64,000 nt of DNA, taken from positions 52,226-116,225 of the forward strand of contig JAPKZD010000004.1 of assembly GCA_026393975.1 (NCBI GenBank), in the 5' to 3' direction. Below the pieces are notes generated by a model. It worked only from the letters and a program-made list of their open reading frames with translations. It was not told the origin of the DNA and searched no databases. This DNA comes from Candidatus Aminicenantota bacterium. GTDB lineage: Bacteria > Acidobacteriota > Aminicenantia > Aminicenantales > Saccharicenantaceae. Shown here in pieces: positions 16,774 to 31,695 of this stretch (position 1 is the stretch's first letter; each line of letters starts with the position of its first letter). A program made the position numbers and the translations under genes.

Positions 16774-17298
16774 GTGAAAAAGGAAGCCAAACAACCCATC
16801 ATCCAGACGCTCGAGCGTCTCTTCGAGACGAACAGCACCTACTACCTGGTGGACTTCAAAAAGATGAAGGTCTCCCAGTCGGTCGAGCTGCGGAAGATCC
16901 TGCGGAAGAACGCCTTTACCTATAAGGTCATCAAGAACCGGCTGGCCCTGCGGGCCTTGGGTGAGCGCTGCCCGGAGCCTCTCCGTCCCTTCTTCCAGAA
17001 GCCCACGGCCATCGCCTTCGCCGGCAAGGATCCGATCCAGCTGGCCAAGATCCTCAAGGATTTCTCCAACCAGGGGAAGGTCCTGGCGGTCAAGGGCGGT
17101 CGGGTCGAGGGCCAGGTCCTCGCCCCCGGCCGTTTCGACGAGGTCAGCAAGCTCATCTCCCGCGAGGACCTGGTCGGCAAGATCGCCTATATCATGGCCA
17201 ACCCGCTCCACCGGCTCATGCGGACCCTCCAGGCGCCGCTGGCCAACGTCGGGATCCTTCTCGGCGAACTCAAGAAGACGAAAAACACCGAAAACTAA
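16774..17298 (+). CDS. rplJ: 50S ribosomal protein L10
   Basis: L10 anchors L7/L12 dimers to the ribosome. The 174-aa product has the conserved N-terminal region ([24 protein letters not shown]) and [14 protein letters not shown]. The C-terminal helix ([17 protein letters not shown]) is the L7/L12 docking site. The start codon is GTG, after AGGAGCGAG. Only 11 bases separate it from rplA, so there is no room for a separate L10 leader. Confidence 0.96.
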   Translation: MKKEAKQPIIQTLERLFETNSTYYLVDFKKMKVSQSVELRKILRKNAFTYKVIKNRLALRALGERCPEPLRPFFQKPTAIAFAGKDPIQLAKILKDFSNQGKVLAVKGGRVEGQVLAPGRFDEVSKLISREDLVGKIAYIMANPLHRLMRTLQAPLANVGILLGELKKTKNTEN

Positions 17299-17317
17299 TA
17301 ATAAGGAGACTCGTGAC

Positions 17318-17704
17318 ATGGAAAAACTCACCAAGGAACAGTTTTTCACCCACCTCGACACCCTGACCATCCTGGAACTCTCGGACTACATCAAGGAGTT
17401 CGAGACCCGGTACGGCATCAGCGCCGCCGCTGCCGCTCCCGTCATGGTGGCCGGTGCCGCCGCCCAGGCCGACGCCAAGCCCGCCGAGGAGAAGACCGAA
17501 TTCAGCGTCATCCTGAAAACCGTGGGCGACAAGAAGATCAACGTCATCAAGGTCGTCCGGGAAGTCACCAACCTCGGCCTCAAAGAGGCCAAGGACCTCG
17601 TCGACAGCGCCCCCAAGGCGGTCAAAGAGGGAGTGACCAAGGAAGAGGCCGAAGCCATCAAGGCCAAGTTCGCCGAAGTCGGAGCCGTCATCGAGCTTCA
17701 GTAA
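17318..17704 (+). CDS. rplL: 50S ribosomal protein L7/L12
   Basis: This 128-aa stalk protein has an N-terminal dimerisation helix (residues 1-35), an Ala-rich hinge ([22 protein letters not shown]) and the C-terminal factor-binding domain ([41 protein letters not shown]). ATG 17318 follows AAGGAGA. The 78-base gap to rpoB shows no terminator or clear attenuator. Confidence 0.97.
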   Translation: MEKLTKEQFFTHLDTLTILELSDYIKEFETRYGISAAAAAPVMVAGAAAQADAKPAEEKTEFSVILKTVGDKKINVIKVVREVTNLGLKEAKDLVDSAPKAVKEGVTKEEAEAIKAKFAEVGAVIELQ

Positions 17705-17782
17705 GTGACCCGGTTGGCTGAGCGTCCGTTTGTCCGGTCTCGGAAACGAGGACACTCCATTTCTGCTTGAGAGTGAGACAGC

Positions 17783-20700
17783 ATGCTCAAAGAACCTAAG
17801 AAACCGTACCGCGAGAGGGTCGATTTTTCGAAGATCAAGGCGGTCTTCCCCATGCCCGACCTTCTGGACATCCAAACGAAGTCCTATGCCGAATTCCTCC
17901 AGATGGAGCTCCTGCCCGAAGAGCGCAAGGACACCGGCCTCCAGGCCGCCTTGAAGGATGTCTTCCCCATCTCCGACTTCAAGGAAACGACGGAGCTGGA
18001 GTTCCTAAGCTATTCGATCGGGACCTGGGAATGCAAGTGCGGGCGGCTCAAGGGGGTCGAGAACTCCCGGGCCCGGTGCAGCGCCTGCCAGACCCTCCTT
18101 CCGGCGGACATGGAGTTCGCCGAGAAAGAGGTTTGCCCCTTCTGCGGCGCGGTCCGAAAGATCGAGCTTCCCCTGTGCGAGCACTGCGGCGACCGCGTCA
18201 GCATCAAGCTCAAATACACGCCGATGGAGTGCATCCAGAAGGGCTACAGCTACTCCATCCCCCTCAAGCTCAAGATCCAGCTCGTGTCCTGGGAAAAGGA
18301 CGCCGTGACCAAGGCCAAGCGCCTCAAGCACATCAAACAGCAGGAAGTCTATTTCGGCGACATCCCGCTCATGACCGAGAAGGGGGCTTTCATCTTCAAC
18401 GGTATCGAGCGGGTCGTCGTCAGCCAGCTCCAGCGCTCGCCGGGCGTGTTTTTCCGCCAAGCGGAGAACAAGGGCTTCTTCATCGCCAAGATCATCCCGT
18501 ACCGCGGCGCCTGGGTCGAGTTCGAACACGACTCGAAAAGCCTCATCTGGGTCCGGCTGGACAGGAAGAAAAAATTCCTGGCCACGGTCTTCCTGCGGGC
18601 CCTCGGCTTCGGCACGGACGAGGAGATCCTCAAGCTCTTCCACAAGACCTATAAGGTCATCCCCGAAGACGGTAAGCTGTACTGGGAAGTCACGGACAGC
18701 CTTGTCGGGAAGTCCCCGGCGGACGACGTTTCCGACGCCAAAGGCCGCAAGGTCCTCGCCCCCGGCAAGAAGAAGATCGTCCCGGATGTCCTGGCCGCCC
18801 TGAAGGCCGCCGGCGTCACCCGGGTCCCGCTCCTCAAGAAGGAGCTCCAGGGGGCTTACTCCCTCGTTGGGATCAAGGGCAAAGTCAGGGTCAACGAGGA
18901 CATCGGCGACGCCCAGCTCGACCTCCTCGTCGGGCGGGGAGAGCCGTTCGAAGTTTTCTTCCCCGAGGAGGACCGGGCCGGGCTCATCCTGAGCACGACC
19001 CTGAAGAAGGACCTCCGCAAGGACCAGCCGTCCGCGCTCGGTGAGATCTACCGCAAGCTGCGGCCGGGCGAGCCCCACACTCAGGAGAGCGCCCACAACC
19101 TCTTCCGCAGCCTGTTCTTCAACCCCCAGAAATACAACTTCTCCCGGATCGGCCGGCTCAAGTTCAACATCAAGCTCGGGCTCGAGACCCCTCTCGACGA
19201 CAAGACGCTGACGCCGCTCGACTACGTGGAAGTCCTCAAGTACCTGCTCAACCTCCGCTTCGGGGAGGGCCTGGTCGACGACATCGACCATCTGGGCAAC
19301 CGGCGGGTCCGTTCCGTCGGCGAACTGGTCGAGAACGCCTTCCGTATCGGTCTGACCCGGATGGAGCGGACGATCAAGGAAAAGATGACCATTACCGCCG
19401 ACCTGGCGGCGGCCATGCCCCAGGACCTCATCAACTCCAAGCCGGTCATCGCCGCCCTCAAGGAGTTCTTCGGCAGTTCCCAGCTCTCCCAGTTCATGGA
19501 CCAGATCAACAGCCTGGCCGAGATCACCCACAAGCGGCGCCTCTCCGCCCTCGGCCCGGGCGGCCTCAGCCGGGAACGGGCCGGCTTCGAGGTCCGCGAC
19601 ATCCAGGCCTCCCACTACGGCCGGATCTGCCCGGTCGAGACCCCGGAAGGCCCGAACATCGGCCTCATCTCCTCCCTCAGCTGTTTCGCCCGGGTCAATG
19701 AGTACGGTTTCATCGAGACCCCCTACCAAAAGGTCGAAAACTGCCGGATCATCGACTACGTCAAGATCCTCCATCCCGGGACGAGCGACTACAAGATCGG
19801 CGAGATCGTCGAGAAGGACAAGATGCTCAAGGCCGTCGAACGGCTCAAAGATCAGAAGACCCGCCAGCTCCCGGTCGTCCAACCCTACTGCTTCTACCTC
19901 ACCGCCTGGGAGGAAGAGAAGTACAACATCGCCCAGGCCAACGCTCCCGTCGACGAGAAAGGCTGTTTCAAGAACGACCTCGTCAGCGCCCGGGAACGGG
20001 GCAACTTCAAGTTCATCCCCCGCGAGCAGATCCACTACATCGACGTCTCCCCGAAGCAGCTCGTCTCGCTGTCGGCCGCGCTCATCCCGTTCCTCGAGCA
20101 CGATGACGCCAACCGCGCCCTGATGGGCTCCAACATGCAGCGCCAGGCCGTCCCGCTCATCCGCCCGGAGGCCCCGCTCATCGGGACCGGGATCGAGGGT
20201 CTGGTCGCCGTCGGCTCGGGCGACGTCATCGTCTGCCGCCGGGATGGGGTCGTCGAGTTCGTGGACGCCGAACGGATCATCGTCCGGGTGGACGAAAAGA
20301 AGGCCAGCCGAAGCTACGACGTCGGCACGGACCTCTACACCCTGATCAAGTTCCTCCGGACCAACCAGAACACCTCCACTAACCACCGGCCCATCGTCCG
20401 GAAGGGGGACACGGTCGTCCAGGGACAGGTTCTGGCCGACAGCTCCTGCACGGACGGCGGCGAGCTCGCCCTCGGCCGCAACGTCCTCTGCGCGTTTATG
20501 CCCTGGCGAGGCTACAACTTCGAGGACGCTATCATCGTCAGCGAGAAGCTGATCAAGGAAGATATTTTCACGTCCCTTCACATCGTCGAGGAGACGATCG
20601 AGGCCCGCGATACCAAGCTCGGTCCCGAGGAGATCACCCGCGATATCCCCAACGTTCCCGATAACCTGCTCCGCAACCTCGACGAGAACGGCATCGTCCG

Positions 20701-22068
20701 CATCGGCGCCCACGTCAAGTCGGGCGACATTCTCGTCGGGAAGGTGGCCCCGAAAGGGGAGACCCAGCTGTCGCCCGAGGAGAAGCTCCTCAAGGCGATC
20801 TTCGGCGAGAAGGCCCTCGACGTCAAGGACGCCTCTCTCTCCTGCTCGCCCGGCGTCGAAGGGACCATCATCGACGTCCGCATCTTCTCGCGCCGGGGCA
20901 TTGAGAAGGGGCCCCGGGCCAAGGCCATCGAAAAAGACGAGATCGCCACGCTCAAGCGGAACCTCGACGACGAGATCGTCATCATGGAAAACGAGAAATG
21001 GGAGAAAGTCCGGGCGCTCCTCAAGGGCTCGGTCGTCGAGAAGACCCAGAAGGCCGGCGACCTGACCCTCGAAAAAGGGACCAAGCTGACCGAGAAGGTC
21101 CTGGAAACTCTGGACTCCGACGGCGCGGCGAAGCTCAAGCTCGACGACGACGCGGACCGCGACCGCGAGATCAAGGACCTCGACAAGAAGATCAAGCGCC
21201 AGATCGAGGCCCTCCGGGCCGTCTTCAAGGAGAAGGTCGACAACCTCAAGAAGGGCGATGAGCTCGCCCCGGGTGTCATTCAGTCGATCAAGGTCTTCAT
21301 CGCCATGAAGCGGAAGCTGTCCGTGGGCGACAAGGTCTCCGGCCGGCACGGCAACAAGGGCATCGTCGCCAAGATCGTGCCCTTGGAGGACATGCCCCGG
21401 CTGCCCGACGGGACGCCCGTCGAGATCGTCCTCAATCCGCTCGGCGTCCCCTCCCGCATGAACGTCGGCCAGATCCTGGAGACCCACGCCGGGTGGGCCG
21501 CCCGGACCCTCGACATCTGGATAGCCACGCCCGTCTTCGACGGCGCGAGCGAGAACGAGATCAAGCAGATGCTCAAGAAAGCCGGACTGCCGGAGAGTGG
21601 CAAGACCCCGCTCTTCGACGGCATGGGCGGCGAAATCATCGATCAGGAAGTGACCGTGGGCTACATCTATATGATGAAGCTTTACCACCTCGTCGACGAC
21701 AAGATCCACGCCCGCTCGACCGGGCCGTACTCCCTCATCACTCAGCAGCCGCTCGGCGGCAAGGCCCAGTTCGGCGGCCAGCGGTTCGGCGAGATGGAGG
21801 TCTGGGCCCTCGAAGCCTACGGCGCGGCCTACTGCCTCCAGGAGCTCCTGACGGTCAAGTCCGACGACGTCGAAGGACGGGCCAAGATCTACGAGGCCAT
21901 CGTCAAAGGCGACCTGGAATTCACGCCCGGTCTCCCCGAATCCGTCAACGTCCTCATCCGGGAGCTCCAGAGCCTCTGCCTGAACGTGGAGCTGGAGAAG
22001 GGGGACAAGGAAGAAGTGCTGCCTTGGGGCATCGCCATACCCCCCCAAGCGGGCAAAGGAGAAGCTTA

Positions 22069-22069
<1 letters not shown>
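17783..22069 (+). CDS. rpoB: DNA-directed RNA polymerase subunit beta, with cysteine-rich insertion
   Basis: The 1,428-aa beta subunit is complete: the rifampicin-region fork loop ([22 protein letters not shown]), [12 protein letters not shown], the GRHGNKGI and [27 protein letters not shown] motifs are all present. The exceptional part is residues about 82-143, inserted after [11 protein letters not shown] and before [16 protein letters not shown], where other bacterial RpoB proteins have a short loop. It holds eight cysteines as C84-x-C86-x12-C99-x2-C102 and C118-x2-C121-x10-C132-x2-C135. The first group has the spacing of the beta-prime zinc-binding domain. The TAATG overlap with rpoC couples the two genes. 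Confidence 0.98.
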
Positions 22070-26223
<4,154 letters not shown>

Positions 26224-26257
26224 GGCCGTTCTCGAGGCGGGAATCCCCTTAAATTTC

Positions 26258-26286
26258 TTGACAGGGAGGCCGAATTTTGTTATTAT
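26258..26286 (+). promoter_or_regulatory. sigma-70 promoter of the str operon
   Basis: TTGACA (26258-26263) and TATTAT (26281-26286) are separated by exactly 17 bases, just downstream of rpoC. The transcript would begin near 26293, leaving a leader of about 70 bases before rpsL. Confidence 0.9.
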
Positions 26287-26365
26287 CCGTCCATTCGTCT
26301 CGGGACTATCTTCCTGGGGCTGAATAAAACTCACGTTCGAATTTCATGTAGAGGAGTATTTTTCA

Positions 26366-26755
26366 TTGCCGACCGTAAATCAACTCGTCAGAAAAGGCAG
26401 ATCGCCCAAAAAATATAAGAGCAAATCCCCGGCCCTCGACGCCTGTCCGCAGAAGAGGGGCGTCTGTACCCGGGTCTTCACGACGACGCCCAAGAAGCCG
26501 AATTCGGCCATGCGGAAGGTGGCCCGGGTCAGGCTGACCAACAACATCGAGGTCACGGGATACATCCCCGGCGTCGGCCACAACCTCCAGGAGCACTCGA
26601 TCGTCATGATCCGGGGAGGCCGCATCAAGGACCTGCCCGGCGTCCGCTACCACATCATCCGCGGCAAACTCGACGCCGAGGGGGTGCAGAACCGCTTGAA
26701 GGCGCGTTCCCGGTACGGGGCGAAGAGGCCGAAAGAGAAACGGGCGGCCGCCTAG
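26366..26755 (+). CDS. rpsL: 30S ribosomal protein S12
   Basis: The 129-aa S12 opens [11 protein letters not shown] and carries the decoding-centre loop [16 protein letters not shown], with both lysines of the streptomycin-sensitive form, and [28 protein letters not shown]. The start codon is TTG at 26366, with GAGGAG 9 bases upstream. No ATG or GTG in the right place exists, so the rare start is well supported and may limit translation. Confidence 0.96.
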   Translation: MPTVNQLVRKGRSPKKYKSKSPALDACPQKRGVCTRVFTTTPKKPNSAMRKVARVRLTNNIEVTGYIPGVGHNLQEHSIVMIRGGRIKDLPGVRYHIIRGKLDAEGVQNRLKARSRYGAKRPKEKRAAA

Positions 26756-26769
26756 ACAGGAGCATCCCC

Positions 26770-27240
26770 ATGCCGAGACGCGGAATCATCAAGAAGCGCA
26801 AGACCCCGGCCGACCCGTTCTACGGAAGCACGGTCGTCGCCCGGTTCATCAACCTCTTCCTCCGCAAGGGGAAGAAGACGATCGCCCAGAAAGTCGTCTA
26901 TGGGACGATGGACATCCTCAAGGCCAAGACCAAGGAGGACCCCCTCAAGATCCTCGAGAAGGCCCTGGAGAACATCCGGCCCTTCCTCGAGACGAAATCG
27001 CGACGGGTCGGCGGTGCGAACTACCAGGTCCCCATCGAGGTCTCGTCCGGCCGGTCCTACTCGCTGGGGTTCCGCTGGCTGATCAAGTACGCCAAGGAGC
27101 GCGGCGGCAAGAGCATGCAGGAAAAGCTTTCCGCCGAGATCATCGACGCCGTCAACAACCGCGGCGGCGCGGTCAAGAAACGCGAGGACACGCACAAGAT
27201 GGCGGAGGCCAACCGAGCCTTCGCCCATTATAAATGGTAG
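26770..27240 (+). CDS. rpsG: 30S ribosomal protein S7
   Basis: S7 (156 aa) nucleates the 3' major domain of 16S rRNA. The protein starts MPRRGIIKKRKTPADPFYGS and carries GKKTIAQKVVYGTMD and RRVGGANYQVPIEV. Its C-terminal AEANRAFAHYKW matches the family end. The ATG at 26770 has an AGGAG site and lies 14 bases after rpsL. Confidence 0.97.
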   Translation: MPRRGIIKKRKTPADPFYGSTVVARFINLFLRKGKKTIAQKVVYGTMDILKAKTKEDPLKILEKALENIRPFLETKSRRVGGANYQVPIEVSSGRSYSLGFRWLIKYAKERGGKSMQEKLSAEIIDAVNNRGGAVKKREDTHKMAEANRAFAHYKW

Positions 27241-27294
27241 TCTCAAGAGAAAGAGCTTATAGAGTGCACCGGGTCGATATGGAGAGACGGAAAT

Positions 27295-29394
27295 ATGCGG
27301 TCATACCCGATCGAGAAAGTACGGAACATCGGTATCATGGCCCATATCGACGCCGGGAAGACGACCACGACGGAGAGGATCCTCTTTTACACGGGTATGA
27401 CCTACAAGATGGGCGAGGTGGACGACGGGACGGCCGTGATGGATTGGATGGTCCAGGAGCAGGAGCGCGGGATCACCATCACCTCGGCCGCGACGACGTC
27501 CGCCTGGCGTGACCACCGTATCAATATTATCGATACGCCCGGTCACGTGGATTTTACCGCGGAGGTCGAGCGCTCCTTACGAGTGCTCGACGGCGCAATA
27601 GCCATACTGTGTGGAGTTGGCGGCGTCGAACCGCAGTCCGAGACAGTGTGGCGCCAGGCCGACAAATATCGGGTGCCCCGCATCGTGTTCATCAACAAGA
27701 TGGACCGGATCGGGGCCGACCCGGAACGGGCCGTCCTGCAGTTGAGGACCCGGGTTGCGGCCAAGCCCCTGCCGATCCAGATTCCCCTGGGACGGGAAGA
27801 CGGATTCCGCGGAGTGATCGACCTCATCGAACGCAAGGCGTACGACTGGGGTCAGGACATCCTCGGGACGGATTACGTCGTCCGCGAGGTCGCGGCGGAA
27901 AACCGCGAAGACGTCGAAAAGAAGCGACAGGACATGATCGAAATGTTGAGTGAGACCGACGACGGCTTGATGCAGAAGTACCTCGACGGGGTCGAGGTCT
28001 CCGCGCCGGAGCTGCGGAACGCCGTCCGCCGGGCGACCCTCGCCCTGGAGGTCGTCCCGGTCCTCTACGGTGCCTCCTTCCGGAACAAGGGCGTCCACCC
28101 GCTCCTCGACGCCATCGTCGACTATCTGCCGTCCCCCGCCGACATCCGGCCTGTCGCCGGCCACCACCCGCGCACCCAGGCCGAGGAAACCCGGCCCGCC
28201 TCGGACGAGGCGCCGTTCTCCGGGCTGGTGTTCAAGATCGTCAATGATCCTTTCCTCGGCAACCTGGCCTACTTCCGGGTCTATTCCGGGAAGGCCAAGG
28301 TCGGCCAGGTCGTCTACAATTCGACCAAGGGCGAGGAGGAGAAGCTCTCCCGGCTCCTCGAGATGCACGCCAACAAGCGCAAGGAGATCAAAGAGGTCTA
28401 CGCCGGGGACATCGCCGCGATGGGGTCGACGAAGGCCATCTCGACGGGCGACACCCTCTGCCTCAAGAGCCACCCCATCGTCCTCGAGTCCATCCGCTTC
28501 CCCGAGCCGGTCATTGCGGCGACGATCGAGCCCAAGAGCAAGGCCGACCACCCCAAGCTCGCCACCGCCCTGGCCAAGCTGACCCGAGAGGACCCCACCC
28601 TCAAGGTCACCCAGGACCCGATGACCGGGCAGACCCTGCTCCGGGGCATGGGCGAGCTCCATCTCGAGATCGTCATGGACCGGATGGAACGGGAGTTCGG
28701 CGTCCGGGCCAACCTGGGAAAGCCCCAGGTCGCCTCCAAGGAAACCATCCAGACTGCCGCCGAGGGCGAGGGCAAGTATCTCCGCCAGGCCGGGGGAAAG
28801 GGCCTTTACGGGCACTGCGTGCTTCACCTCGAACCCCTGGGCCGCGGCCGCGGCTTCGAGTTCGTCGACAGGACCCGGGGCGGCGTCATCCCCCGGGAGT
28901 TCATCGCCGATGTCGAGAACGGAGTGCGCGAGGCCATGGAGGGGGGGATCGTGGCGGGATACCCGGTCACGGACCTCCGGGCGGCGCTCGTCGGCGGGTC
29001 GTACCACGAGGTCGATTCGGCGCCCGTCGCCTACAAGACCGCGGGGACCCTGGCCTTCCGGGAGGCCGCCAGGAAGGCCGGCCCGGTCATCCTCGAGCCG
29101 GTCATGGACCTCGAGATCGTCACTCCGGACGATTACCTGGGCAACATCGTCGGCGACATCAACGCCCGGCGGGGGAAGATCGAGGGTATGGAGATGCGCA
29201 GCGGCTCCCGGGTCATCAAGATCCATGTCCCCCTGGCCGGGATGTTCGGCTACGCGACGACGCTGAGGACGTTGACTCAGGGGCGGGGCGTGTTCGCCAT
29301 GGAGTTTTCCCAGTACGACCGGACGCCGGCCGGCGTCCAGGAAGAGATCGTCGCCCGGATCGAGGGCAGGACCCCGTTCCGGGCTAGCGCATAA
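27295..29394 (+). CDS. fusA: elongation factor G
   Basis: The 699-aa EF-G has G1 [12 protein letters not shown], switch I with the normal [13 protein letters not shown]3 DTPGHVDF and G4 INKMDR. Domains II-V follow through [21 protein letters not shown]. It catalyses ribosomal translocation. Unlike the neighbouring EF-Tu, its switch I is canonical. The start is ATG 27295 after GAGACGG, 54 bases from rpsG. Confidence 0.97.
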   Translation: MRSYPIEKVRNIGIMAHIDAGKTTTTERILFYTGMTYKMGEVDDGTAVMDWMVQEQERGITITSAATTSAWRDHRINIIDTPGHVDFTAEVERSLRVLDGAIAILCGVGGVEPQSETVWRQADKYRVPRIVFINKMDRIGADPERAVLQLRTRVAAKPLPIQIPLGREDGFRGVIDLIERKAYDWGQDILGTDYVVREVAAENREDVEKKRQDMIEMLSETDDGLMQKYLDGVEVSAPELRNAVRRATLALEVVPVLYGASFRNKGVHPLLDAIVDYLPSPADIRPVAGHHPRTQAEETRPASDEAPFSGLVFKIVNDPFLGNLAYFRVYSGKAKVGQVVYNSTKGEEEKLSRLLEMHANKRKEIKEVYAGDIAAMGSTKAISTGDTLCLKSHPIVLESIRFPEPVIAATIEPKSKADHPKLATALAKLTREDPTLKVTQDPMTGQTLLRGMGELHLEIVMDRMEREFGVRANLGKPQVASKETIQTAAEGEGKYLRQAGGKGLYGHCVLHLEPLGRGRGFEFVDRTRGGVIPREFIADVENGVREAMEGGIVAGYPVTDLRAALVGGSYHEVDSAPVAYKTAGTLAFREAARKAGPVILEPVMDLEIVTPDDYLGNIVGDINARRGKIEGMEMRSGSRVIKIHVPLAGMFGYATTLRTLTQGRGVFAMEFSQYDRTPAGVQEEIVARIEGRTPFRASA

Positions 29395-29435
29395 AGCGAG
29401 TCTTTTAGCAACGTAAGCCATACAGGAGGTGAGTG

Positions 29436-30638
29436 ATGGCGAAAGAAAAGTATGCGAGGACGAAACCCCATGTCAACGTCGGCACGATCGGACACATCGA
29501 TCACGGCAAGACGACGCTGACGGCCGCCATAACCAAGGTTCTGGCGACCAAGGGCCTGGCCAAGGCGAAGAGCTACGACGAAGTGGCCAAGGCCGACGCC
29601 AAGATGTTCCGCCGGGACGCGACGAAGATCCTGACGGTCGCCTTGAGCCACGTGGAGTACGAGAGCGAAAAACGGCACTACGCCCACATCGACTGCCCCG
29701 GTCATGCCGACTACATCAAGAACATGATCTCGGGCGCGGCCCAGATGGACGGCGCCATTCTCGTCGTCTCCGCGGCCGACGGCCCGATGCCCCAGACGCG
29801 GGAGCACATCCTGCTGGCCAAACAGGTCAATGTGCCGTCGATCGTCGTCTTCATGAACAAATGCGACCTCGTCGACGACCCCGAGATCCTGGACCTCGTT
29901 GAGCTCGAAGTACGCGAGCTCCTCTCGAAGTACGACTTCCCCGGGGACAAGCTGCCGGTCATCCGCGGCAGCGCCACGAAGGCCGCGGCCGACGTCAACG
30001 GCGAAGCCGCCAAGCCTATTTGGGACCTGGTCAAGGCCCTGGACGATTTCATCCCCGAGCCCTTGCGCGAGATCGACAAGCCCTTCCAGATGGCCATCGA
30101 GGACGTCTTCTCGATTACCGGCCGCGGCACGGTCGTGACGGGCCGGGTCGAGCGCGGCGTCGTCAAGGTCGGCGACGAGTGCGAGATCATCGGACTGCGC
30201 GAGACGCGGAAGACCGTCGTGACGGGCGTCGAGATGTTCAAAAAGCTCCTTGACCAGGCCCAGGCCGGCGACAACATCGGGGCCTTGCTCCGCGGCGTCG
30301 GCAAGGACGAGGTCGAACGCGGCCAGGTCTTGGCCAAGCCGGGGTCGATCACCCCGCACCGGAAGTTCCGGGCCCAGATCGTCGCCCTGACCAAGGAAGA
30401 GGGCGGCCGGCACACGCCGTTCTTCAAGGGCTACCGGCCCCAGTTCTACTTCCGGACGACCGACGTGACGGGCTCCGTCAAACTCCCCGACAACGTCGAG
30501 ATGGTCATGCCCGGCGACTCCATCAACCTCGAGATCGAGCTGATCACCGACGTCGCCATGGAGAAGGCCCTGCGCTTCGCCATCCGCGAAGGCGGCCGGA
30601 CGGTCGGCGCCGGAACGGTCACCGAGATCATCCAGTAG
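29436..30638 (+). CDS. tuf: elongation factor Tu with non-canonical switch I
   Basis: EF-Tu (400 aa) delivers aminoacyl-tRNA. G1 GHIDHGKT (19-26), G3 DCPGH (86-90) with the catalytic His90, and G4 NKCD (141-144) are intact, as are domains II and III. Between residues 52 and 72 the usual APEEKARGITINTSH is replaced by a segment reading [17 protein letters not shown], with about five extra residues. Only Thr67 aligns with the Mg-binding Thr of RGITI. Planctomycete EF-Tu proteins, as I remember them, have a similar RDxTKxxTxAxSH segment. AGGAGGTGA precedes the ATG; an in-frame GTG 3 bases earlier is less likely. Confidence 0.97.
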   Translation: MAKEKYARTKPHVNVGTIGHIDHGKTTLTAAITKVLATKGLAKAKSYDEVAKADAKMFRRDATKILTVALSHVEYESEKRHYAHIDCPGHADYIKNMISGAAQMDGAILVVSAADGPMPQTREHILLAKQVNVPSIVVFMNKCDLVDDPEILDLVELEVRELLSKYDFPGDKLPVIRGSATKAAADVNGEAAKPIWDLVKALDDFIPEPLREIDKPFQMAIEDVFSITGRGTVVTGRVERGVVKVGDECEIIGLRETRKTVVTGVEMFKKLLDQAQAGDNIGALLRGVGKDEVERGQVLAKPGSITPHRKFRAQIVALTKEEGGRHTPFFKGYRPQFYFRTTDVTGSVKLPDNVEMVMPGDSINLEIELITDVAMEKALRFAIREGGRTVGAGTVTEIIQ

Positions 30639-30661
30639 CGGCGGCCGCCGCCGAGGGTCCG

Positions 30662-30679
30662 CCGGGCCCGACGGCCCGG
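30662..30679 (+). other. G+C hairpin in the rpsJ leader
   Basis: CCGGGCC (30662-30668) pairs perfectly with GGCCCGG (30673-30679) over a CGAC tetraloop, in the 72-base gap between tuf and rpsJ. There is no T-run, so it is not a standard terminator. It could be an S10-leader control element or a processing site. This is unproven. Confidence 0.4.
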
Positions 30680-30710
30680 GAGAGGAATTCGGAGAACAGA
30701 GGAACGAACG

Positions 30711-31028
30711 ATGGAAAAAATTAGAATCCGCTTAAAGTCCTTTGACCACCGCCTGCTGGATCAATCCGTGAAGGATATCGTCGTCAAGGCGAAACGCACG
30801 GGCGCCAGTGTCGCGGGCCCCATCCCCCTGCCGACGCGCATCCATAAGTTCTGCGTCCTCCGTTCTCCGCACGTCGACAAGAAGTCGCGTGAGCAATTCG
30901 AGATGCGGATCCACAAGCGGCTCATCGATATCAGCGAGTACAACAACGAGACGATCGAGGAACTCCAGAAGCTGGACCTGCCGGCCGGGATCGACGTCGA
31001 GATCCAGGCCTACGGAGCGGGAGAGTAA
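30711..31028 (+). CDS. rpsJ: 30S ribosomal protein S10 (NusE)
   Basis: S10 (105 aa) opens [19 protein letters not shown] and has the SGPIPLPT-type loop as [13 protein letters not shown] and the C-terminal [12 protein letters not shown]. It is the first gene of the S10 operon, and it also acts as NusE in antitermination. It follows tuf by 72 bases and precedes rplC by 2 bases. Confidence 0.97.
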   Translation: MEKIRIRLKSFDHRLLDQSVKDIVVKAKRTGASVAGPIPLPTRIHKFCVLRSPHVDKKSREQFEMRIHKRLIDISEYNNETIEELQKLDLPAGIDVEIQAYGAGE

Positions 31029-31030
31029 CC

Positions 31031-31678
31031 ATGGTCGAAGGATTGATCGGCAAGAAAATCGGCATGACCCAGCAGTTCGACGACGCCGGCAACGTCATCC
31101 CCATCACCATCCTCAAGGCCGGGCCTTGCACGGTCATCCAGATGAAGACCGTCGAGAAGGACGGCTACGTCGCGGTCCAGCTCGGGTTCGTCGAGGAGCG
31201 GGGCGTCCGTAAACCGCTGAAGCCCCAGATCGGCCATTTCAAGAGATCCGGCGTCCCCGTTGTCAGGAAGCTCCAGGAAGTCGGCTGCAGCGACCCCGCC
31301 GCGGTCAAGGAAGGCGACCAGATCCTCGTCGACATCTTCGAGGTCGGCGAGACGATCCACGTCGTCGGGACGAGCAAGGGCAAGGGCTTCGCCGGCGTCG
31401 TCAAGAGGCACCATTTCGCCGGCGGCGGCGCCTCCCACGGCTCCATGTTCCATCGGGCGCCCGGTTCGATCGGCGCCTCGTCCTACCCCTCGCGCGTCGT
31501 CAAGGGCATGCGCATGGGCGGCCACATGGGCGATGAGCGGGTCACCGTCCGGAAGCTCAAGGTCGTGGCCACGGACAAGGACAACAATCTCCTCCTGGTC
31601 AAGGGCGCGGTGCCCGGAGCCAAGGGGGGATACGTCCTGATCAAGAAAGGGACATTCGTTTCCCCGCGGGCGAAGTGA
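31031..31678 (+). CDS. rplC: 50S ribosomal protein L3
   Basis: L3 (215 aa) begins with the signature [20 protein letters not shown] and carries the peptidyl-transferase-centre loop [20 protein letters not shown] followed by [26 protein letters not shown]. It is an early assembly protein of the 50S subunit. It ends in TGA that overlaps a GTG, but the rplD start is further on. Confidence 0.97.
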   Translation: MVEGLIGKKIGMTQQFDDAGNVIPITILKAGPCTVIQMKTVEKDGYVAVQLGFVEERGVRKPLKPQIGHFKRSGVPVVRKLQEVGCSDPAAVKEGDQILVDIFEVGETIHVVGTSKGKGFAGVVKRHHFAGGGASHGSMFHRAPGSIGASSYPSRVVKGMRMGGHMGDERVTVRKLKVVATDKDNNLLLVKGAVPGAKGGYVLIKKGTFVSPRAK

Positions 31679-31695
31679 ACGGAGAAGAGGGCACC

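Noticed and set aside
18005..22048. 1,347-codon open frame on the minus strand
   Set aside because: It is wholly antisense to rpoB and has no recognisable domain. Long antisense frames are expected where third codon positions are mostly C or G.
30639..30710. Terminator between tuf and rpsJ
   Set aside because: The hairpin at 30662-30679 has no T-run, and gene order and spacing favour continued transcription into the S10 operon.
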